Part shown: in pieces, positions 14,816-23,309 of the stretch | How the letters are laid out: each line of letters opens with the position of its first letter | Position numbering within the stretch: the stretch's first letter is position 1 | Assembly (NCBI GenBank): GCA_963575745.1 | Contig: CAUYUJ010003906.1 | Location: forward strand, 1 to 25,000 | Length of the DNA stretch: 25,000 nt | Source of the DNA: Prorocentrum cordatum | Lineage: Eukaryota > Sar > Dinophyceae > Prorocentrales > Prorocentraceae | Direction: 5' to 3' | Position numbers and translations under genes: made by a program | Notes under the pieces: generated by a model | The model's input: the letters and a program-made list of their open reading frames with translations, nothing else | Databases searched by the model: none | Told to the model about the DNA's origin: nothing

Positions 14816-17800
14816 GTCGGACGAGGTCTCGGCCGGGAGGGCGCCTGCCCCGAACTCGGCTGAGCGGCAGATTGCCCCAGACTCGGCCACTGCAGTGGGC
14901 AAGCCTTGCGGCGAGATCCACAGTGGAGGCAAACCCCACGATCTCGCCTAAGGGCAGCGTGACCAGGGCGAGCTCCATGAGATACCCCGCGATCGGGGCG
15001 AGTGCCGCGAAGGCCCGCTCCGTGGCCACCTGGGCGAGCGGCCCCTGGGGCAGTCCCCCAACCGAGCCGGGCTCCGCGGAAAGAGGTCCCAAGATGACGA
15101 ACCGCTCCCCGGCCTGGACGAGGCCCACGACGAGAATCTCCGCGTCGAGGGTGGGCCGCCCTGCGCTCGCGGCAAACTCGGGGACGAGCCTCGCAGCCAG
15201 AGCGAGCCCCTTGATCGGACTCTGCACGCGGTGACCATGATCCTCCGCAAGGCCGGCGAGGACCTCCGCGGTCGCCGGGTGGCCCGTCCCAGGAGGGTCC
15301 TCGGAGGCGCTGACGACGTCGTTGATGCGACTGGCCTCTCCGCTGCTGCCGGTGCCCACTTCATCCACGGGGTGCTCGACCAAGCGGGGGCGGCGGCATC
15401 GCTGCTCGCATGCCCCCACGCCGGCGGCCGCTCCCGAGAATGGGTGGAAGCCCTGACTGGCCTCTCCGCTGATGCCGGTGTCCACACCGTCCACGGGGTG
15501 CTCAGCCAGGCGGTGGCGGCGCCATCGCTGCCAGCCTGCCCCAAAGTCGGCAGCAACTCCCAAGAGTGGAAGGGGGCCATGGTTGGCCTCCCCACTTGAT
15601 CCGAAATCGGCGCATCTGACAGCGTGCTCGTCGGCGTAGGTGTCAGTGCCGTTTTCTGTGCTGCTGTAGGCGTAGTCTTCGATCCCGCGGCTGGCGCTGC
15701 CGTCAGCGCCGCGCACAGCGCAGCCGTCCGCGCCGCGGTCGGCGTGGGCGTCGGCTCTGCGGTCAGCGCTGCAGCTTGCGCAGTTGGCGGCGGCGCCGCG
15801 GTCTGCGTGGCCGTCGGTGCCGCAGTCGGTGCCGATGTCGACGCACTCGCCGGTGCAGCCGTCGGCGTCGCTGTCGGTGCTGGTGTCGGCGCAGTCGTCG
15901 ACTCTGCCGACGGCGCGGCCCTCGATGCCGCTGTCGGTCTGGCCTCCGGCGTTGCCGTCGGGGTATCCGCATGCGAGGCAGTCGGTGCCGCAGCTGTTAG
16001 TGCCGCAGCTGGCGCAGCTACCAGCGCTGTCGCTGGCGCTGTCGTCGCCGCGGGCGCCGCGGCTGTCGGCGCGGCCGGCGACGCCGCAGTCAGCGCATCT
16101 GCCGGCGTGCCTGGCGGCGCCGCGACTGGTGCCGCGGTCGGCGTAATTGCTGATTCCACGGCTAGCGCTGCCGTCAGCGCCGCAGTCGAAGGGGCTGTTG
16201 ACGCCGCGGTCGACGCAACCGTCAGGGAGGCTGCTGGGGCCGCAGCTGGCGCAGCGGTCGGAGTTACTGTCGGCGCCGCTGTCAGCGCCGCGGTTGCCCC
16301 GGCGGCCCCCGCAGCTATCAGCGCCACGGTAGATGCTAAGATCGGCGGACTTGCCAGGGAGCTGGTCGGCGGGATTGCGGGCGCGAATGCCAGCGCGCCC
16401 GCTAGTATCGTAGCTGGAGCGGCTGCCAGTGCCGCGGTCGGCGGGGCCGTCGGCGCATCTGTTGGCACCGCAATCGACGTGGCTGTCGGTGAGCCGGTCG
16501 GTGCGGCCGCTGGTGCAGCGGGCGCTGCAGCGGCCGCTGCAGCAGTCATCGTAGCTGCTGGTGGCGCCGTCGGCGAGGCGGTTGGTGACGCTGTCAGCAC
16601 GGCCGTCGGAGCCGTTGCCGGCGCAGTTGTCGGGGCTGTAATCGGTGCAGCTGCTGATGCCGTCATGGGCGCGGCTGCCGACGCATCCGCCAGCGCGGCT
16701 GTCGGTGCCGCCGTCGGCGCGGCTGCTGGGGCCGCAGTCCGCGCGACCCTCAAGGCAGCTGTTTGTGAGGTTGTCGGCGCCGCAGTCGGTACAGCCGCTC
16801 ATGCTGCGGTCGCTGCGGCTGTCGGCGCAGCTGCCGGCAGCGCCATAGTTGCCGTCGCTGGGTCGGACGTCGGGGCAGCGGTCGGTATGGCAGCCGTGGC
16901 CTCCGTCAGCGACGGCGTCGGCACGCCCAGTGACGCCGCTGCTGGCGTGGCAACAGGCCCAGCTGCTGGTATCGCGGCCGATGCTGCAGACGGCATACAT
17001 GTCGGGGAGCCGCTCGGTGCCCGCGCTAGGGCCGCCGATACTGCAGGAGGCGACCTTGTCGGGGAGCCGCTCGGTGCCCTCGCTGGGGCCGATGTCAACG
17101 CGGCTGCCGAGGCCACCGCCGGCGAAGTTGTTGGCGCCGTACTCGGCGGGGCGGCCGATGCCGCAGTCAGCGCAGCTGTTGACGCGCTCGTCGTCGCAAC
17201 CGTCTGCGTAGCTGTCGGCGCCGTCGCCGGTGCAGACGGTGCTTCCGCGGCCAGCGCTGCTGCCTGGGCCGCCGCGGGCGCAGTTGTCGGGGCTGTAGTC
17301 GGTACAGCCGTTGATGCCGTTATGGGCGTAGCTGCCGACACACCCGCCGGCGCAGCTGTCGGTGCTGCCGTCGGCGCGGCTGCTGAGGCCGCGGTCCGCG
17401 CGACCCTCAAGGCAGCTGCTTGTGAGGCTATCGGCGCCGCGGTCGGTACAGCCGCCAATGCCGCGGTCGTTGCGACTGTCGGCGCAGCCGCTGGCAGCGT
17501 CATCGTCGCCGTCGCTGGGTCGGGCGTCGGGGCAGCGGTCGGTATGGCAGCCGTGGCCTCCGTCAGCGACGCCGTCTGCACACCCGGTGACGCCGCGGCT
17601 GGCGTGGCCGCCGGCCCGGTTGCCGGTATCGCGGCCGATGCCGCAGACGGCGGGCATGTCGGGCAGCCGCTCGGTGCCCTCACTGGGGCTGCCGATACTG
17701 CAGGCGGCGACCTTGTCGGGGAGCCGCTCGGTGCCCTCGCTGGGGCCGATGTCAACGCGGCTGCCGAGGCCACCGCCGGCGAAGTTGTTGGCGCCGTACT

Positions 17801-20800
17801 CGGCGGGGCGGCCGATGCCGCAGTCAACGCAGCTGTTGACGCGTTCGTCGTCGCAACCGTCTGTGTAGCTGTCGGCGCCGTCGCCGGTGCAGACGGTGCT
17901 TCCGCGGCCAGCGCTGCTGCCTGCGCCGCCGCGGGCGCAGTTGTCGGGGCTGTAGTCGGTACAGCCGTTGATGCCGTTACTGCCGACACACCCGCCGGCG
18001 CAGCTGTCGGTACTGCCGTCGGCGCGGCTGCTGAGGCCGCGGTCCGCGCGACCCTCAAGGCAGCTGCTTGTGAGGCTATCGGCGCCGCGGTTGTTGGCGC
18101 GGTCTCCTTCGTCCTTGACGTCGTCCCCGTATTCTCCTGCCTCATCCTCCGCTGTGCCAACTCCCCCAACATCATCATCCTCATTCCCTACCTCTCCACA
18201 GTCCACCTCAAGCACGTCCACCTCAAGTGCTTGCGCCTCCTCCTCCTCCTCCTCCTCTTCCTCCTCCGCCATGTCGGTCCTCTCCAGGGCCTCCCTCGTG
18301 GCCATGGCTGGGGAGATGTGCAAGCCGTCGTCCGCGCAGGCTTCCGTGGCCTCCGCCTGCGCCTCGAGCCCGTCGGGGACGCCGTCAAGGAAGCTCGCGC
18401 TGGAGGCTCTCGAGGCCTCTACCAGCGCCCCGCGCGGCACGCCCAGCGCCCCGCGCAGCGCGAGCGTCTTCTGCCCCCAGCTCCGTTGGGGCCCCGACTT
18501 GTGCCGCCGCTTCTCGCCCCCTTGGCACCGCTCCAGATGCCGCTGCATCTGCGCGGGCTCGGCCCCCCCGAAATTTGGAGGGGGGTCTTGTGCTAGGGCA
18601 CCGTCCTGCCCAGCCCGCCCCCCCCCCACCTCCTTCTCCACCTTCGCCTCTATGGCCCGCGCCTTGGCGTCCATCGCCTCGTTTCGCCTCTGCAGCGTTT
18701 CAGGTTGGATGCCTGCCGTCGCCGGCTGAGGTGCCCGCGGCTGCAGCGCGCCCAATTCCAGCCAGGTCGCGCCGCTCAGGACTCTGGTGCCTGCAGCCAG
18801 CGCCCCGGCTGCCGCGCACTCGGCGGTGCCCCTCGGCGCTGCCCTCAGCTTCAGCAGCGGGGACCTCCTCTGGCCCTGGCCTGCAGCGGGCTCCGCCTCG
18901 CGGAACCGCAGGCCGAGCGCCAACCTCGCCCCGCCCCGGCCGGCACCGCAGGTGGATACCGTGTCGGCGATGTTGTCGGAGCAGTTGTCGGCGGAGCCGG
19001 CGGCGACCGCGCCGCTGATGCCAGAGCAGCCGTAGGCGCAGCAGTCGGGTACCTTCTCGATACCGCTGTAGCCGCAGCCGTCGGTGCTGCCGACGAGCTT
19101 CTCATCGAGGCTGTCGTTTGCGTGGGCGCCAAAGGAGCTTTCGACGTACGTGTCGACGTCGCTGCCGCCGTGGCCGCGGTCGTCGCGGCCGCCAGGGGCC
19201 CCGGCGCTGCTGCTGTCGTAGGGGCCCACGTCGTAGGCCTGTCCCGGGTACGCCTCACCAGCGGCGGCGTGACCGCACGCCTGATGTGCCGACGATGGCG
19301 ACGACCCCTGGGTGAGGGCCTCGTCCACCCGACCTTGGCCACTCCCGTGGTGCCCATCCTGGCGGGGGCGGCGGCACTGTTGCACGCCTGCCCCGGCGCC
19401 GGCGGCACTTCCCGAGGCCAGGGACGGCCTGACCTTGTCGACGTCGCTGCCGCGGTCGTAGCCGCTGTGGCCCTCGGCGAGGCAGCTGGGCACCTCCACC
19501 TGCTCTTGGTGATGAGGCACGTGGGGGGCCACGGCGGTGCCGCTGCCAGCGCGGCAGCCAGCACACCAGCCGGAGACCTTGACGCTGCTGTCGGCTCGGC
19601 CGCCGGCGCGGTCATCGGAGGCCTTGCCGGCGTTGCCGCCGCCGTAGCTGTTACCGCAGCCGACGGAGATGTCCACGATACCGTAACCACTGTCGGCGTG
19701 CTCGCCTGCGCAGCGCTCGGTGACTCGGTCGACATCGCTGTCGCTGTGGCCCTTGGCACAGCCGCTGAAGGTCTCGGCGATGCCGCAGTCAGCACTGCCG
19801 CCGACGCGGCATCGGAAGACCTTGCCAAGGCTGCTATCGGTGCGGCCGTCGACGCAGCCGTCAGCGACCTCAGTGACGTCGCTAATGGCGCGGCCGCCGG
19901 CGTCGCAAGCGGGGACTCCGCCTGCGCCGTTTCCGGCGCGGCCGCCGACGCAGCCGTCAGAGCCATCGTCGGGGCCGACGTCGGAGCCGCCGTCGGCACA
20001 GCAGGCGGGTACCTTGTCGGTGACGCTGTCGGCATGCCCGCGGCCGCGCCTGCGCCCACCGCGCCGCCCCGGGGCCCGGCCGCGGAGACCCCTACTGCGG
20101 CCGCGCCGTCCTCCGGCGGCTGCAGTGGAGCCGTCGGGCCTCTCGTCGATGCTGATGTGGGTGCGGCTGTCGGCGCAGCCACCGATGCTGTTGCCTGCGC
20201 GGCCGCCGCCGCAGCCGTCGCGGCCGCCCATGCAGCGGTCGGAGACCTGGCCGACGTCGCGGTCGGCGTGTCCAGCAGCGAGGCCGTCGCAGGCCTTGAC
20301 GATGCCGCTATCGGTGCGGCCGTTGACCCAGCAGGCGTGGACCTTCCCGCCGCGGCTGTCAGGATCGATGCCGGCGCAATCGTCGGTGACCTCGGCGACG
20401 CTGCTGTAGGCGCGGCTGTCGGCGTCGCGGGTGGGGACCCCGTCGGCGTTGTTGCTGGCGCGGCCGCTGACAGGGCCGCCAGAGATCTCGTCAGTGCTGA
20501 TGTCGGAGCCGCCGTCGGCGCAGAGGCCCGATACCGTGTCGAAGTGACAATCTGTACGGCCACCGACGTAGCCGTCGGACCCCCCGTCGGCGCCGATAAC
20601 GGCGCGGCTGTCGGCGCAGCATTGGGAGACCCCGCCAACGCCGCCGCTGGCGTGGCTGTCGGCGCAACCGCCGGGGCCCTCGGCGAGGCCGCTGTCGTCG
20701 CAGCCGTCCGCGCGGCGCTCGGAAACCTGGCTGGCGCTGCGGTCGGCATGGCTATCGGCGAGGCCGTCGAAGACCCTGACAACGAAGCTGTCGGCACAGC

Positions 20801-21956
20801 GGTCGACTCGGTAAGTGGAGACCTTGTCGCCGCAGCTTCCGGTGTAACCGTAGGCGCAGGCGTCGGCGACCTCGGCAACGGTGCTATCGGAGCGGACGTC
20901 GGCGCCGCAGGGGGAGACTTTGTCGGCGCTGCTTTCGGCGCGGCCGTTAGCAGAGCCGTCGGAGACCTCGTCGGCGCGGATGCCAGAGCAGCCGTAGGCG
21001 CAGCAGTCGGGTGCCTCCTCAATGCTGCCACAAGCGCCGCCGTCGGTGCCGTCGACGAGTTTCTCGTCGATGCTGTTGTCGGCATGGCCGCCGGGGGGGG
21101 CTTCGAAGTCCTCGTCGACGTCGCTGCCGACGTGGCCGCGGTTATCGCAGCCGCTAGAGACCTCGGCGCTGCTGCTGTTATGGAGGCCCGCTTCGTAGGC
21201 CTGTCCCGGGTACGCCCCAGTGGCGGCGGCGTTAACGCACGCCTGCCTTACCGACGATGGCGACGACCCCTGGGTCAGGGCCCCGCCCACCCGGCTCCCT
21301 CTGCTCGCGGGGTGCCCAGCCTGGCGGGGGCGGCGGCACTGTTGCACGCCTGCCCCGGCGCCGGCGGCACTTCCCGAGGCCAGGGCGGGCCTGTCCTTGT
21401 CGACGTCACCGCTGCCGTAGCCGCGGTCGTAGCCGCCGGAGATCTCGGCGAGGCTGCCAGGCACCTCCACCTGCTCCTGGTGCGGCACGTGGATGTCTAC
21501 GATCGTGTCCGCAGTGGCGGCGAATGTTCCCGCGACAACCTCCATGTCGCCATTGTAGCCGTTGGCGTCAGTGATGCCGTAAGAGTCCGAGCTGTAGGCC
21601 TGCTCGGCCAAGCGGCGGCGGCGGAACGGTTGCACGCCTGCCTCTGCGCCGGCGGCACTCCTTGAGGACGGAGCGAGGGCCTGCCTCTCCGCTCCCCCGG
21701 TGGCTCGCTGCTCGGCCAGGCCGCGGCGGTGACACGGCTGTCCGCCTGCCTCAGCGCCGGAGGCACTTCCGGAGGACGGGCAGGGGCACCGCTCGCTTGC
21801 CCTCGCGCCGGCAGCCCCCTCTGGGGACGGGAGGGGTCCCCCTCTGGACACTCCACCGGTGGTTCGCATCGATCCACGATCGCCGCGCACCCAGACGCCT
21901 CCGTCACGGTGCCACTTCGAGGAAGCGGCGCCGTCTCGGCCCCCGCTCCCCCGCAC
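14214..21956 (-). CDS. 7.7-kb minus-strand open frame, mostly 12-bp repeat with non-repetitive islands; unknown
   Basis: A single stop-free frame of 2580 codons. About three quarters is Cys/Ala/Asp/Ser/Gly repeat from the 12-bp element. Three parts look different. Residues ~1-200 contain ASSKWHRDGGVWVRGDRGS and two HVPHQEQVEVP-type blocks. A middle island (about 18100-18950) contains RRNEAMDAKARAIEAKVEKE, then an acidic run. A late island (about 15230-14830) contains GRPTLDAEILVVGLVQAGER and AFAALAPIAGYLMELALVTL and looks globular or membrane-associated. Plus-strand frames over the same region are broken into several pieces. Whether the whole is translated, or only the islands as exons, cannot be settled here. 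I recognise no family. The start at 21956 is only the first ATG. Confidence 0.3.
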   Translation of the reverse strand: MRGSGGRDGAASSKWHRDGGVWVRGDRGSMRTTGGVSRGGPLPSPEGAAGARASERCPCPSSGSASGAEAGGQPCHRRGLAEQRATGGAERQALAPSSRSAAGAEAGVQPFRRRRLAEQAYSSDSYGITDANGYNGDMEVVAGTFAATADTIVDIHVPHQEQVEVPGSLAEISGGYDRGYGSGDVDKDRPALASGSAAGAGAGVQQCRRPRQAGHPASRGSRVGGALTQGSSPSSVRQACVNAAATGAYPGQAYEAGLHNSSSAEVSSGCDNRGHVGSDVDEDFEAPPGGHADNSIDEKLVDGTDGGACGSIEEAPDCCAYGCSGIRADEVSDGSANGRAESSADKVSPCGADVRSDSTVAEVADACAYGYTGSCGDKVSTYRVDRCADSFVVRVFDGLADSHADRSASQVSERRADGCDDSGLAEGPGGCADSHASGGVGGVSQCCADSRAVIGADGGSDGYVGGRTDCHFDTVSGLCADGGSDISTDEISGGPVSGRASNNADGVPTRDADSRAYSSVAEVTDDCAGIDPDSRGGKVHACWVNGRTDSGIVKACDGLAAGHADRDVGQVSDRCMGGRDGCGGGRAGNSIGGCADSRTHISIDERPDGSTAAAGGRRGRSRGLRGRAPGRRGGRRRGRGHADSVTDKVPACCADGGSDVGPDDGSDGCVGGRAGNGAGGVPACDAGGRAISDVTEVADGCVDGRTDSSLGKVFRCRVGGSADCGIAETFSGCAKGHSDSDVDRVTERCAGEHADSGYGIVDISVGCGNSYGGGNAGKASDDRAGGRADSSVKVSGWCAGCRAGSGTAVAPHVPHHQEQVEVPSCLAEGHSGYDRGSDVDKVRPSLASGSAAGAGAGVQQCRRPRQDGHHGSGQGRVDEALTQGSSPSSAHQACGHAAAGEAYPGQAYDVGPYDSSSAGAPGGRDDRGHGGSDVDTYVESSFGAHANDSLDEKLVGSTDGCGYSGIEKVPDCCAYGCSGISGAVAAGSADNCSDNIADTVSTCGAGRGGARLALGLRFREAEPAAGQGQRRSPLLKLRAAPRGTAECAAAGALAAGTRVLSGATWLELGALQPRAPQPATAGIQPETLQRRNEAMDAKARAIEAKVEKEVGGGRAGQDGALAQDPPPNFGGAEPAQMQRHLERCQGGEKRRHKSGPQRSWGQKTLALRGALGVPRGALVEASRASSASFLDGVPDGLEAQAEATEACADDGLHISPAMATREALERTDMAEEEEEEEEEEAQALEVDVLEVDCGEVGNEDDDVGGVGTAEDEAGEYGDDVKDEGDRANNRGADSLTSSCLEGRADRGLSSRADGSTDSCAGGCVGSNGINGCTDYSPDNCARGGAGSSAGRGSTVCTGDGADSYTDGCDDERVNSCVDCGIGRPAEYGANNFAGGGLGSRVDIGPSEGTERLPDKVAACSIGSPSEGTERLPDMPAVCGIGRDTGNRAGGHASRGVTGCADGVADGGHGCHTDRCPDARPSDGDDDAASGCADSRNDRGIGGCTDRGADSLTSSCLEGRADRGLSSRADGSTDSCAGGCVGSYAHNGINGCTDYSPDNCARGGPGSSAGRGSTVCTGDGADSYADGCDDERVNSCADCGIGRPAEYGANNFAGGGLGSRVDIGPSEGTERLPDKVASCSIGGPSAGTERLPDMYAVCSIGRDTSSWACCHASSGVTGRADAVADGGHGCHTDRCPDVRPSDGNYGAAGSCADSRSDRSMSGCTDCGADNLTNSCLEGRADCGPSSRADGGTDSRAGGCVGSRAHDGISSCTDYSPDNCAGNGSDGRADSVTNRLADGATSSYDDCCSGRCSARCTSGRTDRLTDSHVDCGANRCADGPADRGTGSRSSYDTSGRAGIRARNPADQLPGKSADLSIYRGADSCGGRRGNRGADSGADSNSDRCASCGPSSLPDGCVDRGVNSPFDCGADGSASRGISNYADRGTSRGAARHAGRCADCGVAGRADSRGARGDDSASDSAGSCASCGTNSCGTDCLACGYPDGNAGGQTDSGIEGRAVGRVDDCADTSTDSDADGCTGECVDIGTDCGTDGHADRGAAANCASCSADRRADAHADRGADGCAVRGADGSASRGIEDYAYSSTENGTDTYADEHAVRCADFGSSGEANHGPLPLLGVAADFGAGWQRWRRHRLAEHPVDGVDTGISGEASQGFHPFSGAAAGVGACEQRCRRPRLVEHPVDEVGTGSSGEASRINDVVSASEDPPGTGHPATAEVLAGLAEDHGHRVQSPIKGLALAARLVPEFAASAGRPTLDAEILVVGLVQAGERFVILGPLSAEPGSVGGLPQGPLAQVATERAFAALAPIAGYLMELALVTLPLGEIVGFASTVDLAARLAHCSGRVWGNLPLSRVRGRRPPGRDLVRRVRHVDSCAEGGTDSCADSGTDCTDSSTDGCAEGGTDNSADDGPDGCSEGGADSWAVGGTDSWADDGTDSCVGSGADSCTNTGAGSRSDGCAAVRTAGPTAAPKAVPKASLTAVPTAAQTVTPTAAPTVAPRAAVAASPRGAPTAAPTAALTAGLAATQAAESRAAPAAAQTAARTPAPTAALAAAPETALTDMCRQRRF
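15365..15440 (+). repeat. Dispersed ~70-bp element, copy 1
   Basis: Shares GGGGTGCTCG...CAAGCGGGGGCGGCGGCA and GCCGGCGGCNCTNCCCGAG with six other sites. On the minus strand it encodes about 24 residues of the type SGxAAGxGAxxQxCRRPRLxEHP. Confidence 0.6.
15487..15560 (+). repeat. Dispersed ~70-bp element, copy 2
   Basis: It lies 126 bp after copy 1, and the preceding flank (CCACGGGGTGCTC) is duplicated too. It is more diverged in its second half than the other copies. Confidence 0.55.
15605..18095. repeat. 12-bp degenerate repeat array D with 657-bp higher-order copies
   Basis: About 2.5 kb of the 12-bp unit. A larger unit starting GTTGTCGGGGCTGTA begins at 16626, 17283 and 17940, exactly 657 bp apart. 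The landmark CGCGACCCTCAAGGCAGCTG lies at 16742, 17399 and 18047; the third copy lacks 9 bp. The second and third copies are more alike than the first two, indicating the most recent duplication. The 990-codon plus-strand frame here is Ala-Val-Gly repeat. Confidence 0.9.
18100..18955 (-). other. Non-repetitive island, charged helix and acidic run on the minus strand
   Basis: On the minus strand, within the long frame, it reads EAEPAAGQGQRRSPLLKLRA, RRNEAMDAKARAIEAKVEKE (coiled-coil-like), AQMQRHLERCQGGEKRRHKS, then a poly-Glu run from a CTC tract (18237-18268), then VDVLEVDCGEVGNEDDDVGG. The composition is that of a soluble acidic protein. The plus-strand reading is Leu/Ile/His-rich and less natural. 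Candidate exon; no family recognised. Confidence 0.4.
19350..19430 (+). repeat. Dispersed ~70-bp element, copy 3
   Basis: CTGGCGGGGGCGGCGGCACT followed by GTTGCACGCCTGCCCCGGCG and GGCACTTCCCGAGG. It lies in the first copy of the 500-bp duplicated block. Confidence 0.65.
21312..21392 (+). repeat. Dispersed ~70-bp element, copy 4
   Basis: Nearly identical to copy 3 because it lies in the second copy of the 500-bp duplicated block, 1962 bp away. Confidence 0.65.
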
Positions 21957-22504
21957 GGCCGCGTCCAGCCGGCAGCCGGCTGCCTCCTGGCCCGAACGAC
22001 CCGCCGGACGCTTGGACTACACTGGCCTGGCGGTCCCACCAGCGGCACATCGCGCACGCCTGGTGGGCTTCGGCCTGTTGGCTCCGCCGGCAGCGCTTTG
22101 CGCGTGCCGGGCGAACCGCGGGGCTCCAGGACCAGGATCTGGTCCTCGTCGATACCACCGACTTCGTTCTCCTGCGCTTCCACGTTGACCACGTCGCAGT
22201 GCACGTGGGGCACGTAGCACAAAGGCCGGCTCCGGGCCGCGCAGGGCTCCACAAAGCTCAGCGCCAGTCCCGCTACCAGCAGCACCGCGTAGGGCAAGCT
22301 CCAGGCCACGCCGGGCCCCACGAAGCTCAGCGCCAACCTAGCTGCTCCCCAGTCCCCAATCCAAGAAATATCCGGATCCCGGGGGGCCCTTGGGGCGTCC
22401 GCCTCCCCGCCCACGGCCAGCGGCTTCGCCGACGGCATCTTGTGCGCGCTAGGCGGAGCCTCGCCTGGGCCCTTCGGGCGAAGGGCCTCGCGGCTGACCT
22501 CCAT
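21497..22504 (-). CDS. Predicted membrane-segment protein, 335 codons; unknown
   Basis: The ATG at 22504 sits in a favourable context (AACATGG), and an in-frame TAG lies 12 nt upstream, which supports this start. Residues ~45-95 contain two hydrophobic blocks, LALSFVGPGVAWSLPYAVLL and VAGLALSFVEP, which are a 23-residue tandem repeat (DNA offset 69 bp). VHCDVVNVEAQENEVGGIDE then follows, an ordinary-looking acidic segment. The C-terminal half runs into the dispersed ~70-bp elements and loses protein character, so the true 3' end is probably a splice site before about 22050. No family recognised; membrane location is inferred. Confidence 0.35.
   Translation of the reverse strand: MEVSREALRPKGPGEAPPSAHKMPSAKPLAVGGEADAPRAPRDPDISWIGDWGAARLALSFVGPGVAWSLPYAVLLVAGLALSFVEPCAARSRPLCYVPHVHCDVVNVEAQENEVGGIDEDQILVLEPRGSPGTRKALPAEPTGRSPPGVRDVPLVGPPGQCSPSVRRVVRARRQPAAGWTRPCGGAGAETAPLPRSGTVTEASGCAAIVDRCEPPVECPEGDPSRPQRGLPARGQASGAPARPPEVPPALRQADSRVTAAAWPSSEPPGERRGRPSLRPQGVPPAQRQACNRSAAAAWPSRPTARTLTASLTPTATMATWRLSREHSPPLRTRS
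21597..21674 (+). repeat. Dispersed ~70-bp element, copy 5
   Basis: TGCTCGGCCAAGCGGCGGCG at 21601, then GCCGGCGGCACTCCTTGAGG. Copy 6 follows 108 bp later. Confidence 0.6.
21705..21782 (+). repeat. Dispersed ~70-bp element, copy 6
   Basis: TGCTCGGCCAGGCCGCGGCGG at 21709, then GCGCCGGAGGCACTTCCGGA. It is in the same orientation as all other copies. Confidence 0.6.
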
Positions 22505-23309
22505 GTTGACCGGCTACCCAACCCGCACGTAGGTACACGTCGTCGCTGTACGCGTAAGAGGCGCCGATATACGTTTCCAGGTACATGCGCAGCGCCTCTG
22601 TCACCTCCTCCGCCTCGCCGTCGTGAAAGTTGAGCCCGCTGCGACTTGGCCAGCGGGTTGTGGGCCAGCTCCAGGCCGTGACGGGCATAGTGCCCAGCGC
22701 CCCAGCAGCCAAGGTCACCTTCGTCGCGCCTCCGCCCGCCAGGAGCTGCAGCAGCCCCATCAGCAGGCTAGCGGCGGCCGACAGCACGCGGCATGCCCGC
22801 ACCGCGGCGACCGCGGGCGGCGGTGCCGCCGCCCCCTTAATAACGCTGTTGTCGGTGTGGCCGTCGACGAGGCCGTCGGAGACTTCAGCGATGCCGCTGT
22901 CGGAGCGGCTGTCGGTCCGGCGGTCGGCAACTCTGCCGTTGTGGCTGTCGGCGTGGCCGTCCGCGCCGCCGGCGAGCCTCGCGTCGACCCCGTTGTGGGC
23001 GCGGTCCTCGGCGCAGCATTCGGGGACCTTGGCAACAATGCTGTCGGCGTGGCCGCCGGTGTGGCCGTCGAAAACCTCGGCGATGCGGTCGTCGACGCCG
23101 TGCGCGCGCGTGCCGGACGCCACTGTGGTTCGCACGACGTCCGGCGCCAGCACCGGCTCCTCCTGGATGCCCCTCGGCGCATCGGTGCCGGCGTTGGCGC
23201 ACAGCTTGTCGGCGGGCGTCGAGCCGAGGCTGGCGTCGATGCTGGCATTGATGCTGGGGTGGGCGCAGGTGCCGGCGCCGCCGTAGGCGTACAACGTGGC
23301 CGCTGGCAT
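22449..23309 (-). CDS. Minus-strand frame with one hydrophobic segment; fragment, unknown
   Basis: The first half is 12-bp-repeat translation and probably not coding. From about 22800 to 22505 it reads as protein: RVLSAAASLLMGLLQLLAGG (hydrophobic), then NFHDGEAEEVTEALRMYLET and YIGASYAYSDDVYLRAG. Between these, another minus-strand frame gives a more natural reading (GHYARHGLELAHNPLAKSQ), so a frameshift or a short intron near 22640-22700 is likely. It overlaps the start of the 335-codon frame by 56 bp in a different frame. Likely an exon of the same minus-strand locus. Confidence 0.3.
   Translation of the reverse strand: MPAATLYAYGGAGTCAHPSINASIDASLGSTPADKLCANAGTDAPRGIQEEPVLAPDVVRTTVASGTRAHGVDDRIAEVFDGHTGGHADSIVAKVPECCAEDRAHNGVDARLAGGADGHADSHNGRVADRRTDSRSDSGIAEVSDGLVDGHTDNSVIKGAAAPPPAVAAVRACRVLSAAASLLMGLLQLLAGGGATKVTLAAGALGTMPVTAWSWPTTRWPSRSGLNFHDGEAEEVTEALRMYLETYIGASYAYSDDVYLRAGWVAGQHGGQPRGPSPEGPRRGSA

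Larger units (their letters stand above)
14830..15600 (-). other. Non-repetitive island with globular-looking minus-strand peptide
   Basis: This interruption of the 12-bp arrays lies inside the long minus-strand frame. Its left part (14830-15230) reads as ~135 residues with hydrophobic stretches (LDAEILVVGLV, LMELALVTLPLGEIVGF) and little low complexity. Its right part (15360-15565) holds two copies of the dispersed ~70-bp element, 126 bp apart. It is a candidate exon of a minus-strand gene; function unknown. Confidence 0.4.
18955..21590. repeat. 12-bp degenerate repeat array E with a ~500-bp duplicated block
   Basis: The 12-bp unit continues but is more diverged. The block starting GATGCCAGAGCAGCCGTAGG at 19017 recurs at 20979, an offset of 1962 bp, and remains similar for about 500 bp (to about 19520 and 21482). 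It includes GTAGGCCTGTCCCGGGTACG and CCGACGATGGCGACGACCCC. Both copies contain one dispersed ~70-bp element. Confidence 0.85.

Noticed and set aside
11258-21665. Long plus-strand open frames rich in Ala-Val-Gly
   Set aside because: They follow from the 12-bp repeat lacking stops. Non-repetitive islands read less naturally on plus than on minus, and the plus frames break at several island or array borders.
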